Positions 53,541 through 64,000 of a DNA stretch of 64,000 bases are shown piece after piece. The notes beneath the pieces are model-generated. The model had not been told where the DNA came from, ran no database searches, and saw only the letters and a program-made list of their open reading frames with translations. The number at the start of each line of letters is the position of its first letter. The stretch's first letter is position 1. Where the stretch lies: the NCBI GenBank assembly GCA_018292915.2, contig JACVVK020000095.1, positions 371,001 to 435,000 on the forward strand. Direction: 5' to 3'. Source of the DNA: Batillaria attramentaria. Lineage: Eukaryota; Mollusca; Gastropoda; Batillariidae. Made by a program: the position numbers and the translations under genes.

Positions 53541-54045
53541 GAGTCACCACCACCACACCAATTTTCCTCAACTTCGCTTGAGTGCAGGCAGTCGGTTTGT
53601 TTTGGCAACGGGGGTACACAAACGTAGGCCACGCCACAGGGCTTTTACCCGGTACTAGGGAACCATTGAGCAAATCCCAGGTGAATACGGTCAATATAAT
53701 GATATAAACGAATCAAGAATATTAAAAAGGACCGTCGTTTCATGCATGACTGAGCACCACCTTTTACTTGCCACGTCAGGTTTCTCAGTGGCCCCGTGTG
53801 TGGAGCAAGACAATTATTTTGTGGCAGTCTCTGCCAGCCTCGACTTAGTCAATGTCCATTGATTTTGTGTTAAAGTCAGTCACTCCAGTCAGTAGTGCTT
53901 CAGAATGGTTCGACACATGCTGTAGTGCTAGGCAAGTGCAAACTGCACTGGTATCTTGAACGATACAAAACTGAATGAATGTGCGTACATATCCGATACT
54001 ACATGTATTATCGAGGTATCTTTTTGCAGGATCGGAACGTACGGG
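53541..54045. other. no gene seen
   Basis: Unique sequence with short frames only. Confidence 0.4.
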
Positions 54046-54048
54046 ATT

Positions 54049-54360
54049 TTGTGTGTTTGTTTTTGTGTATTTTTTCTATTGTTGTTGTAGTTGATGTTGT
54101 TGTTGTGTGGGGGGGGGGGGAGGGGGTGTTGTTGTTTTGTTTTTTTTTGTTTGTTGGTTGGTTTTTTGTTGTTGTTTTGGTTTGTGTTTGGTTGGTTGGT
54201 TGGTTGGTTTTTTGGTTTGTTGTTTTTGGTTGTTTGTTGTTGTTGTTGTTGTTGTTGTTGTATTTTTGTTTTGTTTTGTTTTTTTGTTTCTTTGTTTGTT
54301 TGTTTGTTGTTGTTGGGTTTTTTTTCTTTTTTCTTTTTTCTTTTTTTTTGGGGGGGGGGG
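54049..54360. repeat. 300-bp G/T-only strand-asymmetric tract
   Basis: The plus strand is almost purely G and T, with GTT, GGTT and TTTG repeats and two G runs (54,109-54,125 and 54,350-54,360). C and A are nearly absent. Long frames on both strands (poly Val/Leu/Phe, poly Asn/Lys/Thr) are compositional artefacts. Confidence 0.92.
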
Positions 54361-54482
54361 ATTCGTATTCATTCATGCCTGTTTTAACGGTTTGTTAGAA
54401 ATCTTGAAATCTCGTAAGTGTTTACTTTGCTGTTGAATCGCTGTTTTGTTTGATTGCACTCGTGCGACCCCACTCAAGCCAG

Positions 54483-54652
54483 GGGAGAGCCGGGGTGGCC
54501 GAATGGTAGAGCGTTGGACTTCTAATGCTCGGGTCGTGAGTTCGAATCCCGGTTGGGACCAAATACTGTGCTGGCTTTTTCATCGTTGCCCCGTCTTTGT
54601 TATCAACCGTATGTGGTGGAAAAGGACGTCAAACTCCCGAACACCCACCCCC
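54483..54652 (+). mobile_element. SINE A with 16-bp target duplication
   Basis: ACCCCACTCAAGCCAG at 54,467-54,482 and 54,653-54,668 flanks a full plus-strand copy. Confidence 0.93.
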
Positions 54653-54731
54653 ACCCCACTCAAGCCAGTTTACCAGTCAGCAGGGTTTCACTTTGTCATA
54701 ACCCTACACACGCACTATGACTGTTACTGTT

Positions 54732-54800
54732 CAGTTTAATTCAATTCAAAAATACTATATTGTCCATTAAATAACAGGTATAAAATGGAAATTCGTCTTT
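54732..54800 (-). repeat. retroposon 3'-end-like fragment
   Basis: The minus strand ends GGACAATATAGTATTTTTGA and AATTGAATT. It resembles the short repeat-tailed ends near 3,404 and 13,490. Confidence 0.35.
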
Positions 54801-55066
54801 GGACTTACAGCTCGAAACAAAATAAATCCGAAAAAAGCCCCTCCAAAACTGACCAAAAACAATACAAAGAAACAAAACAACAACGAAAACAACAAAACTT
54901 GCATGGTTTTATCCAGAATTTCAGATTATAGACCTGTTTTGTAGCCGGTGTGATGCTTCGTTTATATTACTTCTGCTACTGTTACTACTACTACTACTAC
55001 TACTACATTGCTCTTGTAGAGCGCCGCTCTCCAAGTAACAGGGACTCTCTGCGTTTAAACACACTG

Positions 55067-55222
<156 letters not shown>

Positions 55223-55628
55223 CCCCTCAGTTCTTCTAATCATGATGTCTTCGGTTCGATCAGAACTTAGGCGTCTTTTTGCCCCCGGTCTTCTTTCTTA
55301 TCTCCAGGAGAGCCATTTGCCCTGGTGGCAGTAATTTTTAGTCGATGTAATCCATGAAGCATGTTTGTTCGGGGTAAACAGCAATGTTCGTAAGGCCAGC
55401 GTGGTGGAAACTTCATGAGGGCGAAGTGTGGCATTTACCTTGCAGCTTCCTGGATCGCGTTATACATTCTGACACCACCTGCACGTTACTCTCAGTTATA
55501 GATCTCCATAGACATGATGTCGTATCCATTCTGTGCAGGTGTGAGCCTGCACTAATACGTCTCTTAACGTTTTTCTTTTTACAATCAATTTGATATTATT
55601 CCGCTTGCACTTGATTTGGGGGGAGGGA

Positions 55629-55639
55629 GAGAGAGAGAG

Positions 55640-55690
<51 letters not shown>
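55629..55690. repeat. (GA)n(GT)n microsatellite
   Basis: Short GA run followed by about twenty-two GT units. Confidence 0.93.
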
Positions 55691-55691
<1 letters not shown>

Positions 55692-55964
55692 TGAAAAACT
55701 GCACAAGTGGGTTCACGAACCTGGAAACACTCAATACAAGTGGGTTTACAAAAAAAAGTGGGTTCACGATCGGTAAACCCACTTTTTTCAATACTTGGAA
55801 AGACTAGCAAATGCTCTAAAAATACCCCCCTATAAATATCTCACTGAACCCCCACTACTCAACTTTTTCCAACTTTGAGTGTTTGCGATTTCACACTCCG
55901 TGGTGTGTGTCGGTTTCTGCCTTTGGCAGGTTTCAAGGGGAAGTCACTCTGAAGAGCTATTGAT

Positions 55965-56072
55965 TTATGTCACTTCCGGTTCGCGGTTAATACGCGAGTG
56001 CCGCTGCTTGTGGAATTTGTGGTGCTTTCGTGGATAGTTTTCTGCAACTTTCAGCATTCTTGCGTCCCAGAC
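55965..56072 (+). promoter_or_regulatory. putative TATA-less promoter and 5' leader of small acidic gene
   Basis: CACTTCCGG at about 55,970 is an ETS-factor site typical of housekeeping promoters. No TATA box is seen. The stretch is relatively CpG-rich compared with the surroundings and leads directly to the ATG at 56,073. Confidence 0.45.
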
Positions 56073-57791
56073 ATGGAAAACAAAAAGGTGAGTACTGTTG
56101 TGCATTTGATCTATGCTTGAGTCTTGTCTGTATTTGACATTTCCTGACTACAACGACCTACTTCTCAGATCAAAATCAGTTTCACTTTCAGTGACACACA
56201 CCAGCATTCCAGTTGGCTGAAGGCGCTTGATTTTGTTTTCCCGACAAACAATTCATCTATTAATGTACTATCTTTAGGCATGGGAAAGGGTGTAGAACGG
56301 CTGACTTTCATGAGAAACTGCGCGGGGAGAAACGGGTGTCCGCGTGCACCAACGATTTGCATTATTCGATCGGTCGCGTGACACACACACTTGCCTCCGT
56401 TGCCATCTGTCAATCGCACAACAATCTGTCGATCGCTCAGTGCAGTGAGTCTAATGATAAGATTGTGTTGCCTGCAATGTACGAATATCGACAATATTGT
56501 GTTGTCTACAATGTTCGCTCGCGCAAAATGTGTTTCCATTTTAGTGGCCAACTTTACTATTTGCTGAAGATTCTGTGACTGTTGGTGCATGTAAGTTAGG
56601 TGTGTTTATTCCACCGGCAGACAATGGCCTTCTCTTACGAATGATGGAGACTGGATCTTTAACGAGTACACTTGATGATAAATGTTGTACTTGTATGTAC
56701 TCAGAGTAAGCACCACACTCGTGTGTGCAAATGAGTTTGATTTTGAAGAAGGCAAAATCCTAGATCAAATTCTTACCCCATTTGGGTTCAAATCCAAGAC
56801 TCATTGCCTTTTACTTCAGCCACTGTTTTGAAAAAGATGCCGTTTTATTGAGAAGGTGGGGGGGGGGGGTGTCTTCCTGGTGTATGTGATTTTCTGCTGC
56901 TGAGTTCAGCCCAGCCATCTATGTGCGCTGCACCACCACAAGAAAGTGCTTGTCACCTTGCGCAGAGCAGTCATTTGATCTACACTATAAGCTCATCATC
57001 GGGTGATAAATTGTGCTGTGTGATCAACAGAATGATGTTGTGCGACCGACAAATTTAAGAGATCAATCATCTGAGAGATCAATTGTGTCGATCGCTATTG
57101 ATCTCTTAAGCCCTTGGTGGATTATGTGTGTATGTGTACAGTACAAGTTGTATAAGTCTCGTATAATTTCCATTTTTTTTTCAGACAGGATCTCTGAATG
57201 CGTCAGCTGTCTTCGAGTATTTGAAGTCTTCAGGGATAATAAATGAAAAGGGGTAAGTGCAAACTTTACACTTACACTTACTATTTACTAATTTAGTGGA
57301 AATTTTGTGTGTTTTTTTCTGAGCCAAACCAGGGCCCAGAATGCTTGCTTTCAATAATACTTTGCATCTGGTAGCCCGGAAAAAATGGTCGGCCCGAAAA
57401 CTAGAGATAAAAGCTGAGTTATGTTTTTGTTTTCAGTGACATGCATTCCGCTGAGACAGACTGAGAAAGAAAACACACACACACACACATACGTCATTCA
57501 TCCCATATGAAAAAGCCTTATGCTTTGTTAATACACATAAGCCATATGGGCTTTGACATTCTGGCTGTTGTTGACTTTTGTTTGTCCAGATCTCGCAGTG
57601 CAGCAAGTCAGCCTGACGTTGATCAGGAAGTCCTTGAGGCGGAGAGCAGTGCAGCTGAAGAGGAGGTACCGGACTATGCGCCTGGTTCTCCTGACCTCTC
57701 AGATTCTGCTTCGCTTTCTTCGGTTATCACTGAGTCGGCCAAATCCGACAGTGGGAGTGACATTGTTCTTATTTTGCGTGACGCTTTATGA
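56073..57791 (+). CDS. small acidic disordered protein, three exons, not recognised
   Basis: Exons 56073-56087, 57185-57252 and 57590-57791 join in phase (0, then 2) to give 285 bases and 94 aa. Exon 1 gives MENKK and ends at AAG|GTGAGT. Exon 2 (after a T-rich tract and CAG) reads TGSLNASAVFEYLKSSGIIN plus EKG and ends before GTAAGT. Exon 3 (after TTTGTCCAG) reads SRSAASQPDVDQEVLEAESS and continues with AAEEEVPDYAPGSPDLSD, a Ser-rich part, and the C-terminal SDIVLILRDAL. The AVFEYLKSSGII stretch could form a short amphipathic helix, and the hydrophobic C-terminus may be a binding motif. The rest is acidic and probably disordered. No domain or family is recognised. The splice signals, phase agreement and promoter-like leader support a real gene. 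Confidence 0.68.
57185..57252 (+). CDS. small acidic gene exon 2
   Basis: A 68-base exon bounded by TTTTTTCAG and GTAAGT. It encodes the only part predicted to be helical (NASAVFEYLKSSGI). Confidence 0.68.
57590..57791 (+). CDS. small acidic gene exon 3 (terminal)
   Basis: Encodes the acidic Ser-rich C-terminal two thirds. The stop is TGA at 57,789-57,791. Confidence 0.7.
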
Positions 57792-58257
57792 AGTGGGGAG
57801 AGGAGCAGTATGGGGAATTCTAGCTAACATTTGGCTGATTTACTGATGATCGTGATCGTACGTGAAGATTATGCTGTGGGATATGGCCTTCTGTGAAATT
57901 TTATGGTTTCTTTGCATTTGAACACCATTTTTTTGTTGTTGTTTCCTATCTGTTGTGTAGTTCATGTCATGTAGATTTTTCACAGTCATTTAAATCAATG
58001 TTCATATGCAACTTTCAAATGCTTTCTGAGTGTACAGTTCTGTGCTTGTTTAGCTGTTTTCACTGCTAGCACACTGACTTTCGGCGGCGGTTGATTTAAT
58101 GTCCATGATTTAAAAAAAAAAAATTATTTATTTATTTTTTGTTATTGATTGATTGAATTAATGAAGGTGCTTATTGTACAACTTTGTATAAGGGAGGTGA
58201 TGATTGACTCAAGTATACATGTACATGAAAAGTGAGTCTTATAGTATACGTGTAATG
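57792..58257 (+). other. probable 3' UTR of the small acidic gene
   Basis: A/T-rich sequence after the stop with no further ORF. No close AATAAA is seen. The next on this strand is at 60,567-60,572, followed by a GT-rich stretch, and could end a long 3' UTR that has since received SINE insertions. Confidence 0.35.
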
Positions 58258-58545
58258 ACCCTCCGGCGCCCGATCGTCCGTCCTTCCGCCCGTCCATCAC
58301 AAACTTAAACATGGACAATATTCTCGGAAACTATTTACCCTACAGTTATGAAACGTGGCCAGTAGGTAGTACGTGACAAGACCTTTGAAGTGAAGATGGC
58401 CTTGACCCAATGTCAAGGTCACAAGATCAGTGGAAAATTTTGAAAAAAAAAGAACTTTAAGCATTTTCCCCTTGACTATGGCTACTATAGTATAACAATG
58501 AAACTTGGTGTACGGGTAGTTTAGGGAAAGGGCTTCTTTTTTTTT

Positions 58546-58576
<31 letters not shown>

Positions 58577-59320
58577 CTGCCCCAACTCTTTTTGCCAGCT
58601 CCAGTGGTCTTCCTCCCAGGTCATGGGTGGAATCCACGGAGGGCTGGAAAGCTGGGGTAAGTTTTATTATGCATGATGATAGAGATGAGGATGATGGTAA
58701 GATGATGCTATGGAGGGTCCGTGTGGTTTGGGACTGCGGGACAGGGCCGCATTCCTCGCTTCCTGCCATAAATATCCCGGCGTTCACCAAGGCCAGGGAA
58801 CTACGGCACCTGCGATGCCGGCCGTGTAATCATCCACATCATAAGACGTGTCATACCAAGGGAAGCACCCCCAAAGTCGCACCGGTGAAGTGGGGTGAAT
58901 CTCGGCTGTGTGGCAACAGCCTCCCCACTGGGACCACAGCACACCCGCTCTGGGTAGGAGCCGACCTAGGTAGGAAAAATCCCTCTTGCCTCGGCTGGGA
59001 TTCGAACCCGGGTCTCCAGGTCCATGGTCCGAAGTGCTCACCACTACACTACGGGGGCCGGTGCGGAAAGGGCTTCCTTAATGTATAAGTTTGGATGACC
59101 TTGGGTCAAGGTCAGGGTCACAGGAATTGATGGAAATCGTGAAAAACTGCAACATTTTCAATTTCTTGGAAACTATTAGCACTACACTAATGAAACTTGG
59201 CCAGAATGTAGTTTGTGACAAGACCTTTCTAACCATGTAAGTGAGGATGACCTTGACCTAGGGACAAGGTCACAAGATCAGTGTCATTGGAACACGTGAG
59301 TCACATGGGCTTTGTCCTTC
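58258..59320. repeat. dispersed repeat with CAAGGTCACAAGATCAGTG, split by a SINE
   Basis: 58,258-58,536 and 59,065-59,320 each contain GAAAC(G/T)TGGCCAG, GTGACAAGACCTTT, GATGACCTTGACC-like text and AAGGTCACAAGATCAGTG, i.e. two related units of about 300 bp. The region is a tandem or dimeric repeat into which the SINE at 58,537 inserted. Confidence 0.65.
58537..59064 (-). mobile_element. SINE C: tRNA-headed, 528 bp, with 12-bp target duplication
   Basis: GGAAAGGGCTTC at 58,525-58,536 and 59,065-59,076 flanks the insertion. On the minus strand the head reads GGCCCCCGTAGTGTAGTGGT with box B CGGGTTCGAATCCC, like a tRNA. The 3' end is a C run followed by about twenty A. It is unrelated to SINE A and B beyond the tRNA-like head. 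Confidence 0.87.
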
Positions 59321-59684
59321 TACTTTCAGGAAATTTTGATCATGTGGTATCTTGAAAATTAATGCCCATAACTTGTTCTTTCATGTGTTATAACTGGCAC
59401 TGCATGCATTCATTTTAGTGTCCAACATTATTTTTCTTCATTTACTTGCACTTCTTGCTTCTATTTTCCCAGTTTCATGTTTCTAAGAAATCCGTCTAAT
59501 AACATTTCTGTGGGTTCTTTGGCTTCCTGTCTGTTTTTTATTTGCCTTTTTGGAGGTATTCTGCAGACCAGCCCTCGTTTGCAGTGCAAATTCACAATGT
59601 GGTATAAGAAAATAGAAAGGGGGTCTCTTTGTTTGTTTAATTCTTTGCATGATTTTTGTTTCTCACTACAAATTGAGAATCCCA

Positions 59685-59790
59685 GCGGTGGCCCGGTGGT
59701 TAGGGTGCCCACCTCGGTATGCGGAAGACCTGAGTTCCGAGGTGACCCAGTGTCAGTATACTTTAACTGGGGTGAAACATGAAGCCTGTG
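59685..59790 (+). mobile_element. tRNA-like SINE head fragment
   Basis: GGTGGCCCGGTGGTTAGGGT and CCTGAGTTCCGAGGTGACCC have box A and box B character, but with changes that rule out a functional tRNA. The tail is not defined. Confidence 0.45.
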
Positions 59791-59799
59791 CTGTAACTT

Positions 59800-60785
59800 C
59801 TGGTTCATGTGTGGCACATTAAAAAGTCAAAGCAGCACCACCCTAAAAGAACCAGTGTAGTTTGCTGGGCATTAAAGCAGCTATTTTGAGTTTACTCTTG
59901 AAATTGTAATAATTTTTTGGAATCCAGTACATTTGTTTTGACGTCGATCGATGAAGATTCCATTGCAGTTGACGGAGCGGTTTTGTCGTTATTGTTGTTG
60001 TCAAGTTGATAGGAAACCGCCCCTCCCTTCCTCCCCCATTTATGTAACTGCTCATTCCCATGCTTTCGACCAATCAGCTATGGCCAGTCCATTTTGGCTG
60101 ATAGTATACAAGAGTCTGTACATGCATGCTTCAGTGAAAGTGGATCAGTTGGCTAAGACATCATAGAGTTGTGCTAAATTTATTAACAGTGTCAGTAACA
60201 CTCCTGAGGGAAAAAAACTTTTTCCCCCAAATTTTCTCCTAGTTTTTGTTAATGCCAAAAGTCATGGGATGACACACTATTTTTTCCCAGTAGGAAAATT
60301 CAATATACTGTAGCTCCATTAAGCATTAAGCTCCATTAATAATCAACATACTTCAAATGGATTTTTGACAAAATTAGTCTCAATCCTAAATTGTATGTGT
60401 CACATGTAAATGGTATTTAAACCATTTTTGAGTATGACAAATTCTTTGAAATCAGAAACACAACTTGTATACAAGTTTGACAACATTTAGTGTTGATTTG
60501 GACCCTGTAGATGATCGCATTTTGCGTCATTGGACCTTCTGTTCCTGTTAATGTTACTTTGATTTGAATAAAAACAAAGTAAAGAGTAATCTGTGTCAGT
60601 TCATTTTCAGATTTAGTTCTGTCTGTCTGTCTCTCTGTGTGTGAGTGTGTGGAGCAAGAGGATACATGAAGTTTAAAAACAAAAACAATGAATGTTTTTG
60701 TTTATTCTTATCAGCTGAAGTATCTTGATTTCGGGTAGCATCAAACTGGGAACTAACACACATACCCACCTTATGATTAAGCATT
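59800..60785. other. no gene seen
   Basis: A/T-rich sequence. AATAAA at 60,567 with downstream (CTGT)n/(GT)n may be a polyadenylation site. No exon is supported. Confidence 0.4.
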
Positions 60786-60788
60786 CAC

Positions 60789-60970
60789 AACCTCATGAAT
60801 GAGGGGAGTCAGGTTACCTCATGGGTTAGAGCATTGGGACATGGAGGTTGCGGGTTCAAAACTCGGGAGAAAATTTTGTTCTTCTTTTTCCTTGTTTCCC
60901 CCATATTTAGAATAGTCGTCGTGGTGAATAAAGACATTAAAACAATGAAAACACCCACCTGCTCGACCAC
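60789..60970 (+). mobile_element. tRNA-like SINE related to SINE A
   Basis: Head GGTTACCTCATGGGTTAGAG with box B GCGGGTTCAAAACTC, and a tail GTGGTGAATAAAGACATTAA ending CACCCACCTGC that parallels the SINE A tail (GTGGTGGAAAAGGACGTTAA, CACCCACC). Its head differs from SINE A, so the tail may be the shared module. Confidence 0.6.
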
Positions 60971-61245
60971 CCACATCAATGAACCCAGTTTTCCGGTTTG
61001 GTGAACCCAATTTTATACACTCGGCACTCTAAAAATAGCATGAACCCACTTGTATAAAATGAACCCACTTTTTCCTACGTCTGTCGTGAGGTGGCAAAAA
61101 TCATTTTTGTAAATCTGTGGTAATGGTTGTTATTAGCAAGTCACAATGAAAGAGTGTGTCAAGCGTTGGAGCTCTAGGAGGTACAGAACTGGGTGGAACC
61201 CATTTGTGCGTATTATGACAGGTTACCCACATTGTGCGGTTTGAA

Positions 61246-61370
61246 CGTATGTGTGTGTGTGTGTGTGTGTGTGTGGTGTAGCAGTAGTATTAGAATGTAG
61301 CAAGAACAAGATAGAAGAAAGGACGCTGTACCTAATCTTACATCCTTGAAAAATAAAGTGTCATTGTCAT

Positions 61371-61413
<43 letters not shown>
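61246..61413 (+). repeat. (GT)n, retroposon tail and (CT)n
   Basis: GT run at 61,250-61,275, a segment ending AAATAAAGTGTCATTGTCAT (LINE-type 3' end), then (CT)n at 61,372-61,413. Confidence 0.6.
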
Positions 61414-61417
<4 letters not shown>

Positions 61418-61489
61418 TTTGCTTTTTCTGAGTCGCCAGTCTGGAATTCTTTACCTCCAAATTTAAAAGTAATTCCGTCACACTTTCAG
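61414..61489 (+). pseudogene. LINE reverse-transcriptase C-terminal fragment
   Basis: Reads FAFSESPVWNSLPPNLKVIP then SHFQT, the WNSLP motif region also found in the remnant at 45,117-45,240. It is cut off at 61,489 by the start of the 1.8-kb repeat, which apparently inserted here. Confidence 0.65.
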
Positions 61490-63370
<1,881 letters not shown>

Positions 63371-63373
63371 TAA

Positions 63374-63450
63374 ACAAGATGGCCACCAGCCCAATATGTT
63401 GTTTCCATTCAATGACCTGCTGCAGTCACAGTCGTAGTCGTTGTGTCATG
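63374..63450. mobile_element. 1.8-kb repeat, head fragment (copy C)
   Basis: Directly after copy B the head sequence ACAAGATGGCCACCAGCCCA ... TGTTGTTTCCAT restarts and then diverges, so a third partial copy lies in tandem. Confidence 0.6.
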
Positions 63451-63734
63451 TATGCAGCCCGCGCGCACACGCCGGAACGCAAGCTCTCTGACATCAAGCA
63501 TGCTGACATAAAGAAAGTACTGAAAACCCTTATCGTGCCTCTATGCACTTGCAAAAACCCAAACACATGAGGTCGTGTGAGCTCGCCTAGCTGGTTGACG
63601 TCACAACTTGTTGGCGTATGCGAGGTTCTACATGGGTGAATGAATTCTTGTAATAAAGTCGTTCCCCTTTGACAGAGTTACTTCCCGCAGACCTGACTGA
63701 CAGACGATTGCTTACTGGTATCGGAGAAAGAGAC

Positions 63735-63825
63735 CCTCTCTCTCTCTCTCTCGCCTTAGACGCGCGCTTGCGCGCGCACGCACGCACCCCCCCTCCCCTA
63801 CACACACACACACACACACACACAT
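63735..63825. repeat. (CT)n, GC-alternating and (CA)n tracts
   Basis: Short CT run, GCGCGCTTGCGCGCGCACGC-type alternating tract, a C run and CA repeats. Confidence 0.9.
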
Positions 63826-64000
63826 TATGCAAAGACCTTGGAATCAGAAAGACGCGTCACTCCTGCCCTCGTAAGATTAGACTCCGAGTGCAGTCCCTTT
63901 TCGGCGGGGCGTGAAAATGTGACTGCTTACACCCAGCGCCATTTTTAAAAATGGCGAATTTTTTTTTTTAGAAAAGCAGAGACTTGTGTGTCATATGATT
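63826..64000. other. window end, no gene seen
   Basis: No supported exon before the window edge. Confidence 0.4.

Noticed and set aside
54008..54436. long Asn/Lys/Thr-rich (-) and Val/Leu/Phe-rich (+) frames
   Set aside because: Both are produced by the G/T-only tract.

Overview
The window is animal (metazoan) nuclear DNA. The genes have short exons with GT-AG introns, the spaces between them are full of (CA/GT)n and (CT/GA)n microsatellites and minisatellites, and transposable elements are frequent. The repeat types (RTE-like LINE, tRNA-headed SINEs, TTAA-flanked MITEs, very long dinucleotide runs) and the gene families suggest a marine invertebrate, most likely a mollusc such as a gastropod. 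The taxon is an inference. Three host genes can be supported, all on the + strand, plus one transposon gene and one LINE ORF on the - strand.

(1) 3,704-28,419 is a complete nine-exon gene for a JMJD8-like JmjC protein with a C-terminal TPR-like region (486 aa predicted). Every exon junction keeps phase. Its introns have been heavily invaded: a ~180-bp satellite, a 1.8-kb repeat and a 4.95-kb Tigger-type transposon in intron 2, an intact 3.3-kb RTE-like LINE in intron 3, and minisatellites in introns 3, 4, 5 and 7. Just past its stop codon lies a 1.39-kb element (28,551-29,940) with inverted arrays of a 16-bp repeat at its two ends.

(2) The most unusual object is the Tigger-type element at 7,927-12,875. 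It has 17-bp perfect terminal inverted repeats and a TA target duplication. It carries a - strand gene in which a complete pogo/Tigger transposase (DNA-binding HTH domains, then the DDD catalytic triad) is joined in frame, through two short introns with good splice sites, to an OTU-family cysteine protease domain with visible Cys and His. A 33-bp coding minisatellite forms an acidic linker. This appears to be a transposon-encoded transposase-deubiquitinase fusion (953 aa predicted).

(3) 29.9-38.1 kb is non-coding and repeat-rich. At 38,805-39,752 lies the first coding exon of a sphingosine-1-phosphate phosphatase (SGPP1/2-like). I did not find its later exons.

(4) 39.8-55.9 kb holds no recognisable gene. 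It contains a tandem duplication of a 2.7-kb unit (46,637-49,339 and 49,340-52,051), several copies of a recently mobile tRNA-headed SINE with perfect target duplications, piggyBac-like and hAT-like MITEs, and long simple repeats.

(5) 56,073-57,791 encodes a small (94 aa) acidic, probably disordered protein in three in-phase exons behind a TATA-less promoter-like region. I do not recognise it. The window ends with more repeats, including a second copy (61,490-63,370) of the 1.8-kb repeat seen at 5,716-7,489.
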